The notes under the pieces were generated by a model. The model worked only from the letters and a program-made list of their open reading frames with translations, did no database searches and had not been told where the DNA came from. Position numbers and translations under genes: made by a program. A stretch of DNA of 64,000 nucleotides from Desulfopila sp. IMCC35006. Its GTDB lineage: Bacteria > Desulfobacterota > Desulfobulbia > Desulfobulbales > Desulfocapsaceae. The DNA lies in contig NZ_SWCM01000001.1 of NCBI RefSeq assembly GCF_005116645.1, positions 744,001-808,000 of the forward strand. The letters are read 5' to 3'. This document shows, in pieces, positions 8,257 through 15,233 of the stretch (position 1 is the stretch's first letter; the number at the start of each line of letters is the position of its first letter).

Positions 8257-9740
8257 CCAACACTCCAACCGGCGAAATCATTGACAACATATGGCAACAG
8301 AACGCTGATCTTCGTCCCTTGCCCAGGTTCGCTGAACACTTCAATCCGACCGCCGTGGCGCTTGACTATGGCAAAGCTAACCGACAGGCCAAGTCCCGTT
8401 CCTTTGCCAACTTGCTTGGTGGTAAAAAACGGCTCGAAAATCTTTTCCTGAACCTTTTCCGGAATGCCAGCCCCGCTATCCTCAACGGTAAATTTGATAA
8501 ATCCCGCGGTGTCGGCCATTTCCACATGCATGCCTATTTTCCCTCCAGAGGGTGTCGCATGTAGCGCATTGAGCAGCAGATTTGTAAAAACCTGCTGGAG
8601 ATTTCCCAGATTACCGCGTATCTCCGGGAGGTTTTCAGCAACCGAGGTATCCAGTTGGAGGTTAGCAATTTTAAACTGATTTTTAATCAAACTCACCGTG
8701 CTCGTCAGAATGAGCGAAGGGTCAAGCTGGGAGAAGGCCGGATTTTCGGTACGGGAAAAATCAAGGAGATTTTTCACTATGTCTGCCGCACGGTCTGCCT
8801 GACTTTGAATATCCTGCAGCATTTCTGAACAGTTTTCATCAATATCTTCCCCATATTCCTCGATCAGGCTCTCCGCCGTTAAGGCAATATTATTGATGGG
8901 ATTGTTGAGTTCGTGGGCAATGCCGGCAGTAAAAGTACCTATAGCGGCGATTTTTCGAGTCTGGATTAAATCTTCCTGATTGGTTTCAAGCTCCTGGGCC
9001 ATTTGGTTGAAGGCATCTATTAGACCGGCAATCTCTTCCAGACGAACGCCGCTATAATGGATCGGGCTGAAATCCCCGCGTCCGAGGGATCGAGTTGTCT
9101 CCATAACCACATCGAGAGGTTTTATCAGGCCCTCTGATATAAGCTGAAAGACGAGCACCATCAGGCCGACCAGAATGGCCAGAACAAAGAAAGGAATCGT
9201 CAGGCTGCGTAAAAAGGTGGTGTGAATACGTTTGCGTTTGATCACTCGGAAGTGATCCGCGGCATCGGTGAGTGTTTTCCCCAGGGTACGGATCGTTTCC
9301 GGCGGGATACTGCTCTCTCCGGCACTGATACGATCGACAAACTGGCGGTAATTAAGCAAGGAATTTTTAAAATTGACATAGGCCGCCTTTCCGTCAAGCA
9401 GTGGCAGGTCATCGGCGAGATCCGCCAGCAAGGTGTCGATGCGATTGAGGTACTCCCTGCTTTCCGACAAATTCTGTTTGTCGGCATAAATCAGGTAATT
9501 TTTTTCAAACCTTCGTACTTCAAGAATATTATTCAACAAATCATCGTATCGCTCACTGAGCTCCATACGCGTTTTGAGGGTTGACAGGTTCCAGTAGTTC
9601 AGGGCGGTAAGGGCACTGATCAAGACAAGAGTCAGACCAAAAACAACCAGGATTTTGCCTTTAATTGAGCCCAGACGCAAACGCTGCACGCACGATTGGG
9701 ACCATTGGTGCAGAAAAGATACGGGACGGGTGCTGTTCAT
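8253..9740 (-). CDS. Membrane-bound sensor histidine kinase (HAMP-HisKA-HATPase)
   Basis: The 495-residue kinase has a first membrane helix at about 27-48, a mostly helical extracytoplasmic sensor region of about 135 residues, a second helix at about 184-206 and a HAMP linker. The H-box GIAHELNNPINN carries the autophosphorylated His276. The C-terminal ATPase has an N-box with LLNALHATP, then DSGAGIP and GKGTGLGLS. The regulator gene follows in ATGA overlap, so the two form one two-component system. The kinase start faces the sigma54 operon across a 305-base regulatory region. The sensed signal is unknown. The same kinase could also phosphorylate the stand-alone receiver at 14776. Confidence 0.93.
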   Translation of the reverse strand: MNSTRPVSFLHQWSQSCVQRLRLGSIKGKILVVFGLTLVLISALTALNYWNLSTLKTRMELSERYDDLLNNILEVRRFEKNYLIYADKQNLSESREYLNRIDTLLADLADDLPLLDGKAAYVNFKNSLLNYRQFVDRISAGESSIPPETIRTLGKTLTDAADHFRVIKRKRIHTTFLRSLTIPFFVLAILVGLMVLVFQLISEGLIKPLDVVMETTRSLGRGDFSPIHYSGVRLEEIAGLIDAFNQMAQELETNQEDLIQTRKIAAIGTFTAGIAHELNNPINNIALTAESLIEEYGEDIDENCSEMLQDIQSQADRAADIVKNLLDFSRTENPAFSQLDPSLILTSTVSLIKNQFKIANLQLDTSVAENLPEIRGNLGNLQQVFTNLLLNALHATPSGGKIGMHVEMADTAGFIKFTVEDSGAGIPEKVQEKIFEPFFTTKQVGKGTGLGLSVSFAIVKRHGGRIEVFSEPGQGTKISVLLPYVVNDFAGWSVG

Positions 9741-9867
9741 TGAAGGACTCCGGTTGAATATTAAAAACCGAATTGCATTTCATATTTTGATTACCACTAC
9801 AGTTCAGCTCAGAGGGTCAAGAGGACACCTCATACCCCCAATATAGCTGAGGTTTAGTGGTAATTAC

Positions 9868-9923
9868 ATTTCATATTGAAACAATATTAGCCAACTATAA
9901 CCAATAACGTTTCAATATGAAAT
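9868..9923. promoter_or_regulatory. Paired upstream activator sites for the NtrC-type regulator
   Basis: ATTTCATATTGAAAC (9868-9882) and its exact reverse complement GTTTCAATATGAAAT (9909-9923) form a perfect 15-base inverted repeat. Each copy is itself a palindrome of the form TTTCA-N3-TGAAA. The centres are 41 bases apart, close to four helical turns. They sit about 90-140 bases upstream of the -24 element, where enhancer sites for sigma54 activators normally lie. Binding by the adjacent regulator is inferred. Confidence 0.65.
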
Positions 9924-10005
9924 ACAAAAAGAACCCGCCTCCCGCCATCTTCATTGTATCTATTTAATATCTCTCAATATTTATTCCATATCATTTTCTC
10001 TCCCC

Positions 10006-10021
10006 TGGCACTCACTTTGCT
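10006..10021 (+). promoter_or_regulatory. Sigma54 (RpoN) promoter
   Basis: TGGCAC-N5-TTGCT at 10006-10021 is a full match to the sigma54 consensus, with GG at 10007-10008 and GC at 10019-10020 at the required spacing. Transcription should start near 10032, about 14 bases before the ATG at 10046. Confidence 0.85.
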
Positions 10022-10045
10022 ATTAGAAAAGCATGAAGGAGCTCA

Positions 10046-10483
10046 ATGGAAAAGATACTCGTAGCAATCAACAGCAGACACGGCGCATGGGAGGCACTCT
10101 CGCATGCATGTTCTCTGGCTAAGCGAATCGACGCCACGCTCAACGTTCTCCTGGTGGTCCCCCTCAACAGGGGGCGAATTTCCTGTCACGCTCAAGAGGT
10201 GGAAGAGGCAATCAGGAAAAAACTTGAGCTGCTCATCGAGGCTGCCAAAGCAGAAGGAGTTCAGATTAATTATTTCATTACGGAGGGAGAGTATGCACAA
10301 GAGGTAATCAGCTTTGTCAATAATAACAAAATTTCACTACTGATACATGAAGCAGACGACAAGAAAGCTCGCTCAGCCGACAAGGAACTGGTCTTTGTCC
10401 GCTCTCTTCGCCATAAAATTTCATGCACGGTGGAAATAGTTTTCACGAAGAAAAATACCGCAAAAAACGAGAGGATTACATGA
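10046..10483 (+). CDS. UspA-like universal stress domain protein
   Basis: This is the first gene of the sigma54 operon. The 145-residue product starts with the Usp pattern MEKILVAINSRHGAWEALSHACSLAKRIDATLNVL and has an alternating strand-helix fold, with SLLIHEADD in the fourth strand region. The usual G-x2-G-x9-G-S/T nucleotide-binding motif near the C-terminus is not seen; that region reads SLRHKISCTVEIVF. It is therefore probably a non-ATP-binding family member. The AAGGAGC ribosome site precedes the ATG. The stop overlaps the next start as ATGA, indicating coupled translation with the exporter gene. Confidence 0.75.
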   Translation: MEKILVAINSRHGAWEALSHACSLAKRIDATLNVLLVVPLNRGRISCHAQEVEEAIRKKLELLIEAAKAEGVQINYFITEGEYAQEVISFVNNNKISLLIHEADDKKARSADKELVFVRSLRHKISCTVEIVFTKKNTAKNERIT

Positions 10484-11418
10484 GTTTCACAATGAGTCTT
10501 TATCTTCCCATAGCCGGCAACAGTATCAATTGTGTGGCGATCCTGGGTCTGGGTGGGGTTGTCGGTCTCTTATCCGGCATCTTCGGTGTAGGAGGAGGGT
10601 TTCTAATGACACCTCTGCTTATTATGATGGGCATTCCGCCAACGGTGGCTGCGGCATCGGATTCCAATCAAATAGTCGGGGCATCGACATCCGGCACGCT
10701 CGCCCATTTTCGTCTTGGCAATGTCGACATAAAAATGGGCCTGCTGCTGCTGGTAGGCGGTATTGCCGGGGGAACCGTCGGGGTCCAGATCATCAGAATA
10801 TTGCGCCAGCTCGGCAACGCTGATTTTCTGATCAGCGTCACCTACGTCCTTATGCTTGGTTTTGTCGGCGGATATATGTTTCTTGAGAGCCTGCAGGCAA
10901 TGCGCAAGTCAAAAACGACCGTGATTGCCGAAGCAACTCCCAAAAGTGAATCCACCTACGCAAAAATGATGCGGGTCCTGCCTTTCCATATGGATTTCCA
11001 ACGCTCGGGCATTCGCATGTCACTCCTCATGCCGCTGGTACTCGGCACCCTGGTCGGCGTGCTGGCTGCCATCATGGGAGTCGGCGGCGGTTTTGTCATG
11101 GTTCCGGTAATGGTCTATCTGTTGCGCATGCCAATGCATGTCGTGGTCGGGACAAGTCTCTTTCAAATTCTCTTCACCTGTGTCAATGTCACCATCATGC
11201 AGGCCTCCCAGAACCATACAGTCGATTTCGTTCTCGCCCTGTTGCTGCTGATCGGTTCTGCCCTTGGCGCCCAGGTGGGCGCCAAGATCGGCAAAAAACT
11301 TGGTGGCGAGCAATTAAAAATCGCTCTGGCATCTCTGGTCCTCGTCGTGATGTTTAAAATGCTCTACGACCTCCTCGCCAGACCGGATGTACTGCTCAGT
11401 TATATTGGAGGACACTGA
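10480..11418 (+). CDS. TauE/SafE family anion exporter
   Basis: The 312-residue membrane protein has two repeats typical of the family. The first contains GVGGGFLMTPLLIMMGIPPTVAAASDSNQIVGAS and the second contains GVGGGFVMVPVMVYLLRMPMHVVVGTSLFQILF. About eight membrane helices are expected. Known members are linked to export of sulfite or organosulfur anions such as sulfoacetate; the substrate here is not known. The chosen ATG overlaps the preceding stop (ATGA). An in-frame extension of 19 codons would lie inside the Usp gene and is unlikely. The next gene starts two bases after this stop. Confidence 0.92.
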   Translation: MSFTMSLYLPIAGNSINCVAILGLGGVVGLLSGIFGVGGGFLMTPLLIMMGIPPTVAAASDSNQIVGASTSGTLAHFRLGNVDIKMGLLLLVGGIAGGTVGVQIIRILRQLGNADFLISVTYVLMLGFVGGYMFLESLQAMRKSKTTVIAEATPKSESTYAKMMRVLPFHMDFQRSGIRMSLLMPLVLGTLVGVLAAIMGVGGGFVMVPVMVYLLRMPMHVVVGTSLFQILFTCVNVTIMQASQNHTVDFVLALLLLIGSALGAQVGAKIGKKLGGEQLKIALASLVLVVMFKMLYDLLARPDVLLSYIGGH

Positions 11419-11419
11419 T

Positions 11420-12190
11420 ATGATTCGCATGCACTCCCCCTCATGTACATGGCTTTTTCTGATCATTCTCGCACTTATCCCATCCATGGTATATGCTTCT
11501 GCACCGATGACCATGACGGCGTCTCCCACGAATATATTGATGGGTGCGCGGTACGACGGCGTTACCTTGAAAGCATCCGGTACGATCCCCGCCGGCAGTG
11601 ATGTCATTTTACGCTTCACCGGTGCCCCTGAGGAACTGCATCTCAGGCAAAAGGGCAAGGTTTTCGGACTGCTGTGGATGAATACCGGCAAGGTACGATT
11701 GAACAATGTGCCCAAAATCTGCCTGGTTGAGAGCTCACGCCCCATTGATCAGCTTGGTGCGGCGGGAACAGCTTTGCAACTGGCCAGCCTCAAATCCACC
11801 ATTAAAGTTGAAGAGGGCGCCAACTCTGGCAATGTCGACTTGATACATGAACTTCTTCTGTTAAAAGAAAACGATGGACTCTATGCCGAGACAATGGGTG
11901 ATATCCACCTTGGTCCCGATACGGGAGCAACCCGCAACTTTGCCGCCGAGATAGCGATCCCTTCAGCTGTCGCCCCAGGTCATTATAACATTGAGGCTGT
12001 CGCCGTTAAAGATGGTGCCGTCGTAGGACAACAGACATTAGATGTAGAAGCCAGATTGACCGGTTTTCCGGCATGGCTGAGCAAACTGGCGTTTAAAAAT
12101 GGGTTGCTGTACGGCATACTGGCTACCGTCATCGCGGTTGTCAGCGGCCTGGCAATCGGCCTTGTATTTCAGAGCAAAGGAGCACATTAA
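11420..12190 (+). CDS. TIGR02186/Alph_Pro_TM family membrane protein, TauE partner
   Basis: The 256-residue protein has an N-terminal signal or anchor (residues about 9-27), an extracytoplasmic beta-rich domain and a C-terminal membrane helix (about 225-247, LLYGILATVIAVVSGLAIG). The mature start TMTASPTNILMGARYDGVTL and the later RQKGKVFGLLWMNTGKVRLNNVPKICLVESS match the TIGR02186 pattern. In alphaproteobacteria this family typically sits beside TauE/SafE genes, as here. A role as a periplasmic accessory of the exporter is inferred. A GGAGG site lies before the ATG. Confidence 0.8.
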   Translation: MIRMHSPSCTWLFLIILALIPSMVYASAPMTMTASPTNILMGARYDGVTLKASGTIPAGSDVILRFTGAPEELHLRQKGKVFGLLWMNTGKVRLNNVPKICLVESSRPIDQLGAAGTALQLASLKSTIKVEEGANSGNVDLIHELLLLKENDGLYAETMGDIHLGPDTGATRNFAAEIAIPSAVAPGHYNIEAVAVKDGAVVGQQTLDVEARLTGFPAWLSKLAFKNGLLYGILATVIAVVSGLAIGLVFQSKGAH

Positions 12191-12205
12191 ATTTGTGAAT
12201 CCTGC

Positions 12206-14776
12206 ATGTATAACGTCATAAAAAAACTGCTCACTTTCCCACGACGCCGTAAAGAGGTTTTGCCTTTTACGGTGCTGTTCAAGAAATTTCAGGACATTCT
12301 GGAAAACAATAACCTGATCCTGGAGCTCATGGCCGATATGGGAGACAAGCTGGGTGGTGAGTATGTTTTTGACCGACGATATATTGAAGAAGCTGCCGAG
12401 AAGGTAGGAGACCATGTTTTCAAGCTCATTTCCGGTCTCAGCATCCTTACGCAACGCAAAAATGTCGAACTGTTTGTAGCCTTTGAGCGTATCCGCCAGG
12501 CAATCCAGGGTGAGCTGTCCGGCAGGCATTTTCTCCCATCCGGCAATCTGGTCCTGCCCTTGGGCGAGCTGAGCTCGGAAATGAGCGAGCAGGTCGGTGA
12601 CAAAATGGCCAAACTCGGCGACATCCATAATCGTCTGGCGCTGACGACACCGGATGGTTTTGTGATAACCACCCAGGCCTTTTTTGAGTTTATGAAGCAA
12701 AAAGGGTTGCTGGAAAAAGCGGAACAGGCGGCACTGCACTGGGATGCAGGCGACGATGCCGCTTTTGAGCAGGTTGCCGATGCGATGCAGAAAAGCATCC
12801 TGAGCACTCCGGTGCCGCGCCACCTATCGGCACAGATATTTGCCCAGTTCGATGCTCTTGCCGAACGTATGCAGCGGTCGCAACTGGCCTTATCTATTCG
12901 CAGCAGTGGATGGGGCGAGGGAGAAGACACCAGTTTTGCCGGGCAGTATGCATCACTGCTGAACGCCTCACCCGATCAACTGATTGACGGCTACCGCCAG
13001 GTCGTCGCCAGTGCCTATTCCTTCAAGGCCTGGAGCTATCGCCTGAACAAAGGCTACCAGGAACACGAAACGGCAATGGCGGTTGGTTGTCAGGTGATGG
13101 TCGAGAGCGCGGTTAGCGGCGTTCTGCATACCTATGCCCCGGACACAGCGGAAGGGGCCATGGTGGCCAATGCCCTGTGGGGGCTCTGCGCTCCGGTTGT
13201 CGAAGGCAATCGAAGAACGGATACGATCATCATCGATCGCACCCCGCCTTATGTCATTCGCTCTTCAAACGTCGTCGAAAAGCCACAGCGACTTGTCGCC
13301 GCGCCGGGCGGGGGCGTTGCCTGGGAAGACAATCCGGTCGAATTGCACGCCGTGCCCAGCCTGAGTAAAGAACAACTCCAGGAGCTCAGCCAGACCGCGA
13401 TGCGCATCGAGCGTTATTATAAGAGACCACAGGAAATCGAGTGGACTTTCGACAGCAGCGGACAACTGCAGATCCTGCAGACGCGTGCCCTGCGCTTTCG
13501 AAAAACGCATGCTGCGCCGAAGCCGCAGGTGCTTGAGGCGGTCCGGGACGCGGAGATCATCTTCTCCGACAAAGGTTTTGTGGTGCAGCGCGGCGTCGGT
13601 ATCGGCAAGATATTTATGGTGGAAAGCGATGCTGATCTGAAGGTTTTCCCCTATGGCGCGATCATGCTGGTGCGGTATACCTCACCCCGCTATTCTTCCA
13701 TCATGCACAAGGCGCGGGGCATCATCACCGATGTCGGTTCGCCCACGGGCCACATGGCATCACTGGCGCGGGAATACCGGGTGCCGACCATCGTCGATAC
13801 GGAAGTGGCGACATCACTGCTGCAGACCGGTGATGAAGTCACCCTTGACGCGACCCAGAACATTGTCTATCGCGGCAATATCAGTGCCCTTGATCGTTTT
13901 GAACTGACCGAGGACGAGGTTTTCGAAGATTTTTATGAATACCGCCTGCTCCGTCGTCTACTGAAACATATCAGCCCATTGAACCTCCTTGATGCCCAGA
14001 ATGAGAATTTTACCCCGGCGGCTTGTCGCACGTTCCATGATATCACCCGTTACATCCATGAAAAGGCGGTTGAAGAGCTCATTCACCTGAGTGAAAAAAA
14101 GGGCGCGCAACATCTCTCTGCGCCGAAAAAGCTCATTGCCGATATTCCTCTAGGCTTAATGGTCATCGACGCAGGCGGTGGTACCAGCTGCCCGCCGGAT
14201 GCCCGCGTTGTCACGCCGGACCAGATTGTCTCCCTGCCTTTGCGCGATTTTTTATCCGGCCTGAATGAGTCAGGCATGTGGTGTACCAAACCCGTTGACG
14301 TCGATCTGGGCAGTTTTATGGCAAGCCTCACCCGGACTTTTCCTTCCTCCATGGCCAGTCCGAAAGAAATAGGCCGGAACCTGGCGGTGGTCCTGGAAAA
14401 TTATATGAATATTAATATGCGGCTGGGCTATCATTTTACTATAATAGACGCCTATATCTCGGATACAATCAACGACAATTCGATCTATTTCAGGTTTCTC
14501 GGCGGCGTGACCGAATTTATTCGCCGCTCACGGCGGGCAAAATTTATTGCCCAGGTTTTAACCCATTTCGACTTCAGAGTCGAGGTACATGGTGATCTGG
14601 TGATCGGCAGGGTAAAAAAACTATCCCGATCGCGGATGACCGAACGTATACGCATCCTGGGCGGACTTGTCGGCTACACCCGGCAGCTTGACACGCAAAT
14701 GCACTCGGATAAAGATGTTGCCATGCATGTGCAACAATTCTTAGACGTCGTGCACCATGTAATTGGAGGAGTATAA
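12206..14776 (+). CDS. PEP-synthase-like protein A (ATP-grasp, phospho-His domain, novel C-terminal domain)
   Basis: The 856-residue protein starts with an N-terminal helical region (1-100) shared with its two downstream paralogues. An ATP-grasp domain of PEP-synthase type follows (about 130-425), with TPDGFVIT, SIRSSG at 230-235, SFAGQ near 245 and IEW at 411-413 before LQTRAL. The swivelling domain (about 450-560) carries the phospho-histidine His516 in GSPTGHMASLARE. The C-terminal domain (570-856) has ACRTFHDI, VIDAGGG, YMNINMRLGYHF and IYFRFLGG, and shows no PEP/pyruvate TIM-barrel motifs. Phosphotransfer to an unknown acceptor is inferred. The ribosome site is weak. The stop overlaps the receiver-gene start. 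Confidence 0.85.
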   Translation: MYNVIKKLLTFPRRRKEVLPFTVLFKKFQDILENNNLILELMADMGDKLGGEYVFDRRYIEEAAEKVGDHVFKLISGLSILTQRKNVELFVAFERIRQAIQGELSGRHFLPSGNLVLPLGELSSEMSEQVGDKMAKLGDIHNRLALTTPDGFVITTQAFFEFMKQKGLLEKAEQAALHWDAGDDAAFEQVADAMQKSILSTPVPRHLSAQIFAQFDALAERMQRSQLALSIRSSGWGEGEDTSFAGQYASLLNASPDQLIDGYRQVVASAYSFKAWSYRLNKGYQEHETAMAVGCQVMVESAVSGVLHTYAPDTAEGAMVANALWGLCAPVVEGNRRTDTIIIDRTPPYVIRSSNVVEKPQRLVAAPGGGVAWEDNPVELHAVPSLSKEQLQELSQTAMRIERYYKRPQEIEWTFDSSGQLQILQTRALRFRKTHAAPKPQVLEAVRDAEIIFSDKGFVVQRGVGIGKIFMVESDADLKVFPYGAIMLVRYTSPRYSSIMHKARGIITDVGSPTGHMASLAREYRVPTIVDTEVATSLLQTGDEVTLDATQNIVYRGNISALDRFELTEDEVFEDFYEYRLLRRLLKHISPLNLLDAQNENFTPAACRTFHDITRYIHEKAVEELIHLSEKKGAQHLSAPKKLIADIPLGLMVIDAGGGTSCPPDARVVTPDQIVSLPLRDFLSGLNESGMWCTKPVDVDLGSFMASLTRTFPSSMASPKEIGRNLAVVLENYMNINMRLGYHFTIIDAYISDTINDNSIYFRFLGGVTEFIRRSRRAKFIAQVLTHFDFRVEVHGDLVIGRVKKLSRSRMTERIRILGGLVGYTRQLDTQMHSDKDVAMHVQQFLDVVHHVIGGV

Positions 14777-15180
14777 TGAAATCGGAAAACAATCAGGGAG
14801 AACCCCGACTACGGATCCTCATTTTAGATGATGAACCGATAGTCTGTCGACGATTGAAGCCGGCATTCGAGAAAAGAGGCTACGAAGTAGAAACCTTCAA
14901 CGACAGCGCTTCCGCCCTTGCCCGGCTGCGGGAGGCGGCATTCGATATTGTCATTACCGATCTGAAGATGGAAGGTGCCGACGGCATAGAGATCCTGACC
15001 CAGGCCAAGAAAGCATCTGCCGATACCCGGGTCATTATTATTACCGGCTTCGCCACCCTGGAAACGGCAAGAGAGTCCTACAGCAAAGGTGCCTTTGATT
15101 TTGTTGCCAAGCCGTTCAAGCTGCGGGATATTCTGGAGTGTGTTAAAAAGATCGAAGACCAGCGGCAAGCCACGCAATAG
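14776..15180 (+). CDS. Stand-alone response-regulator receiver protein
   Basis: The 134-residue protein is a single receiver domain: acidic pair DD at 18-19, phospho-acceptor Asp62 in VITDLKMEG, Thr in IIITGFAT and Lys in FVAKPFK. No output domain follows. Residues around the acidic pair (DDEPIVCRRL) closely resemble those of the NtrC-type regulator at 6913-8256 (DDEEIVCRRL), which suggests common origin and possibly the same kinase. It is translationally coupled to protein A through a TAATG overlap and lies between two PEP-synthase-like genes. It may connect the kinase signal to their activity. Confidence 0.92.
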   Translation: MKSENNQGEPRLRILILDDEPIVCRRLKPAFEKRGYEVETFNDSASALARLREAAFDIVITDLKMEGADGIEILTQAKKASADTRVIIITGFATLETARESYSKGAFDFVAKPFKLRDILECVKKIEDQRQATQ

Positions 15181-15233
15181 CAGGCGTCATTTTCTCATCT
15201 TTTTTTTAATAATTACATTCTGGAGGCGCAAAA

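Larger units (their letters stand above)
9741..10045. promoter_or_regulatory. Divergent control region between kinase and sigma54 operon
   Basis: This AT-rich region separates the two-component system (minus) from the operon starting at 10046 (plus). It carries two palindromic activator-type sites (9868-9882 and 9909-9923) and a sigma54 promoter (10006-10021). A weaker half-match, TTTCATATTTTGA, lies at 9778-9790 near the kinase start and might allow autoregulation. Confidence 0.7.

Noticed and set aside
12038-12930. Two overlapping minus-strand frames opposite PEP-synthase-like gene A
   Set aside because: Both are shadows of the real plus-strand gene; sequences show no domain pattern.
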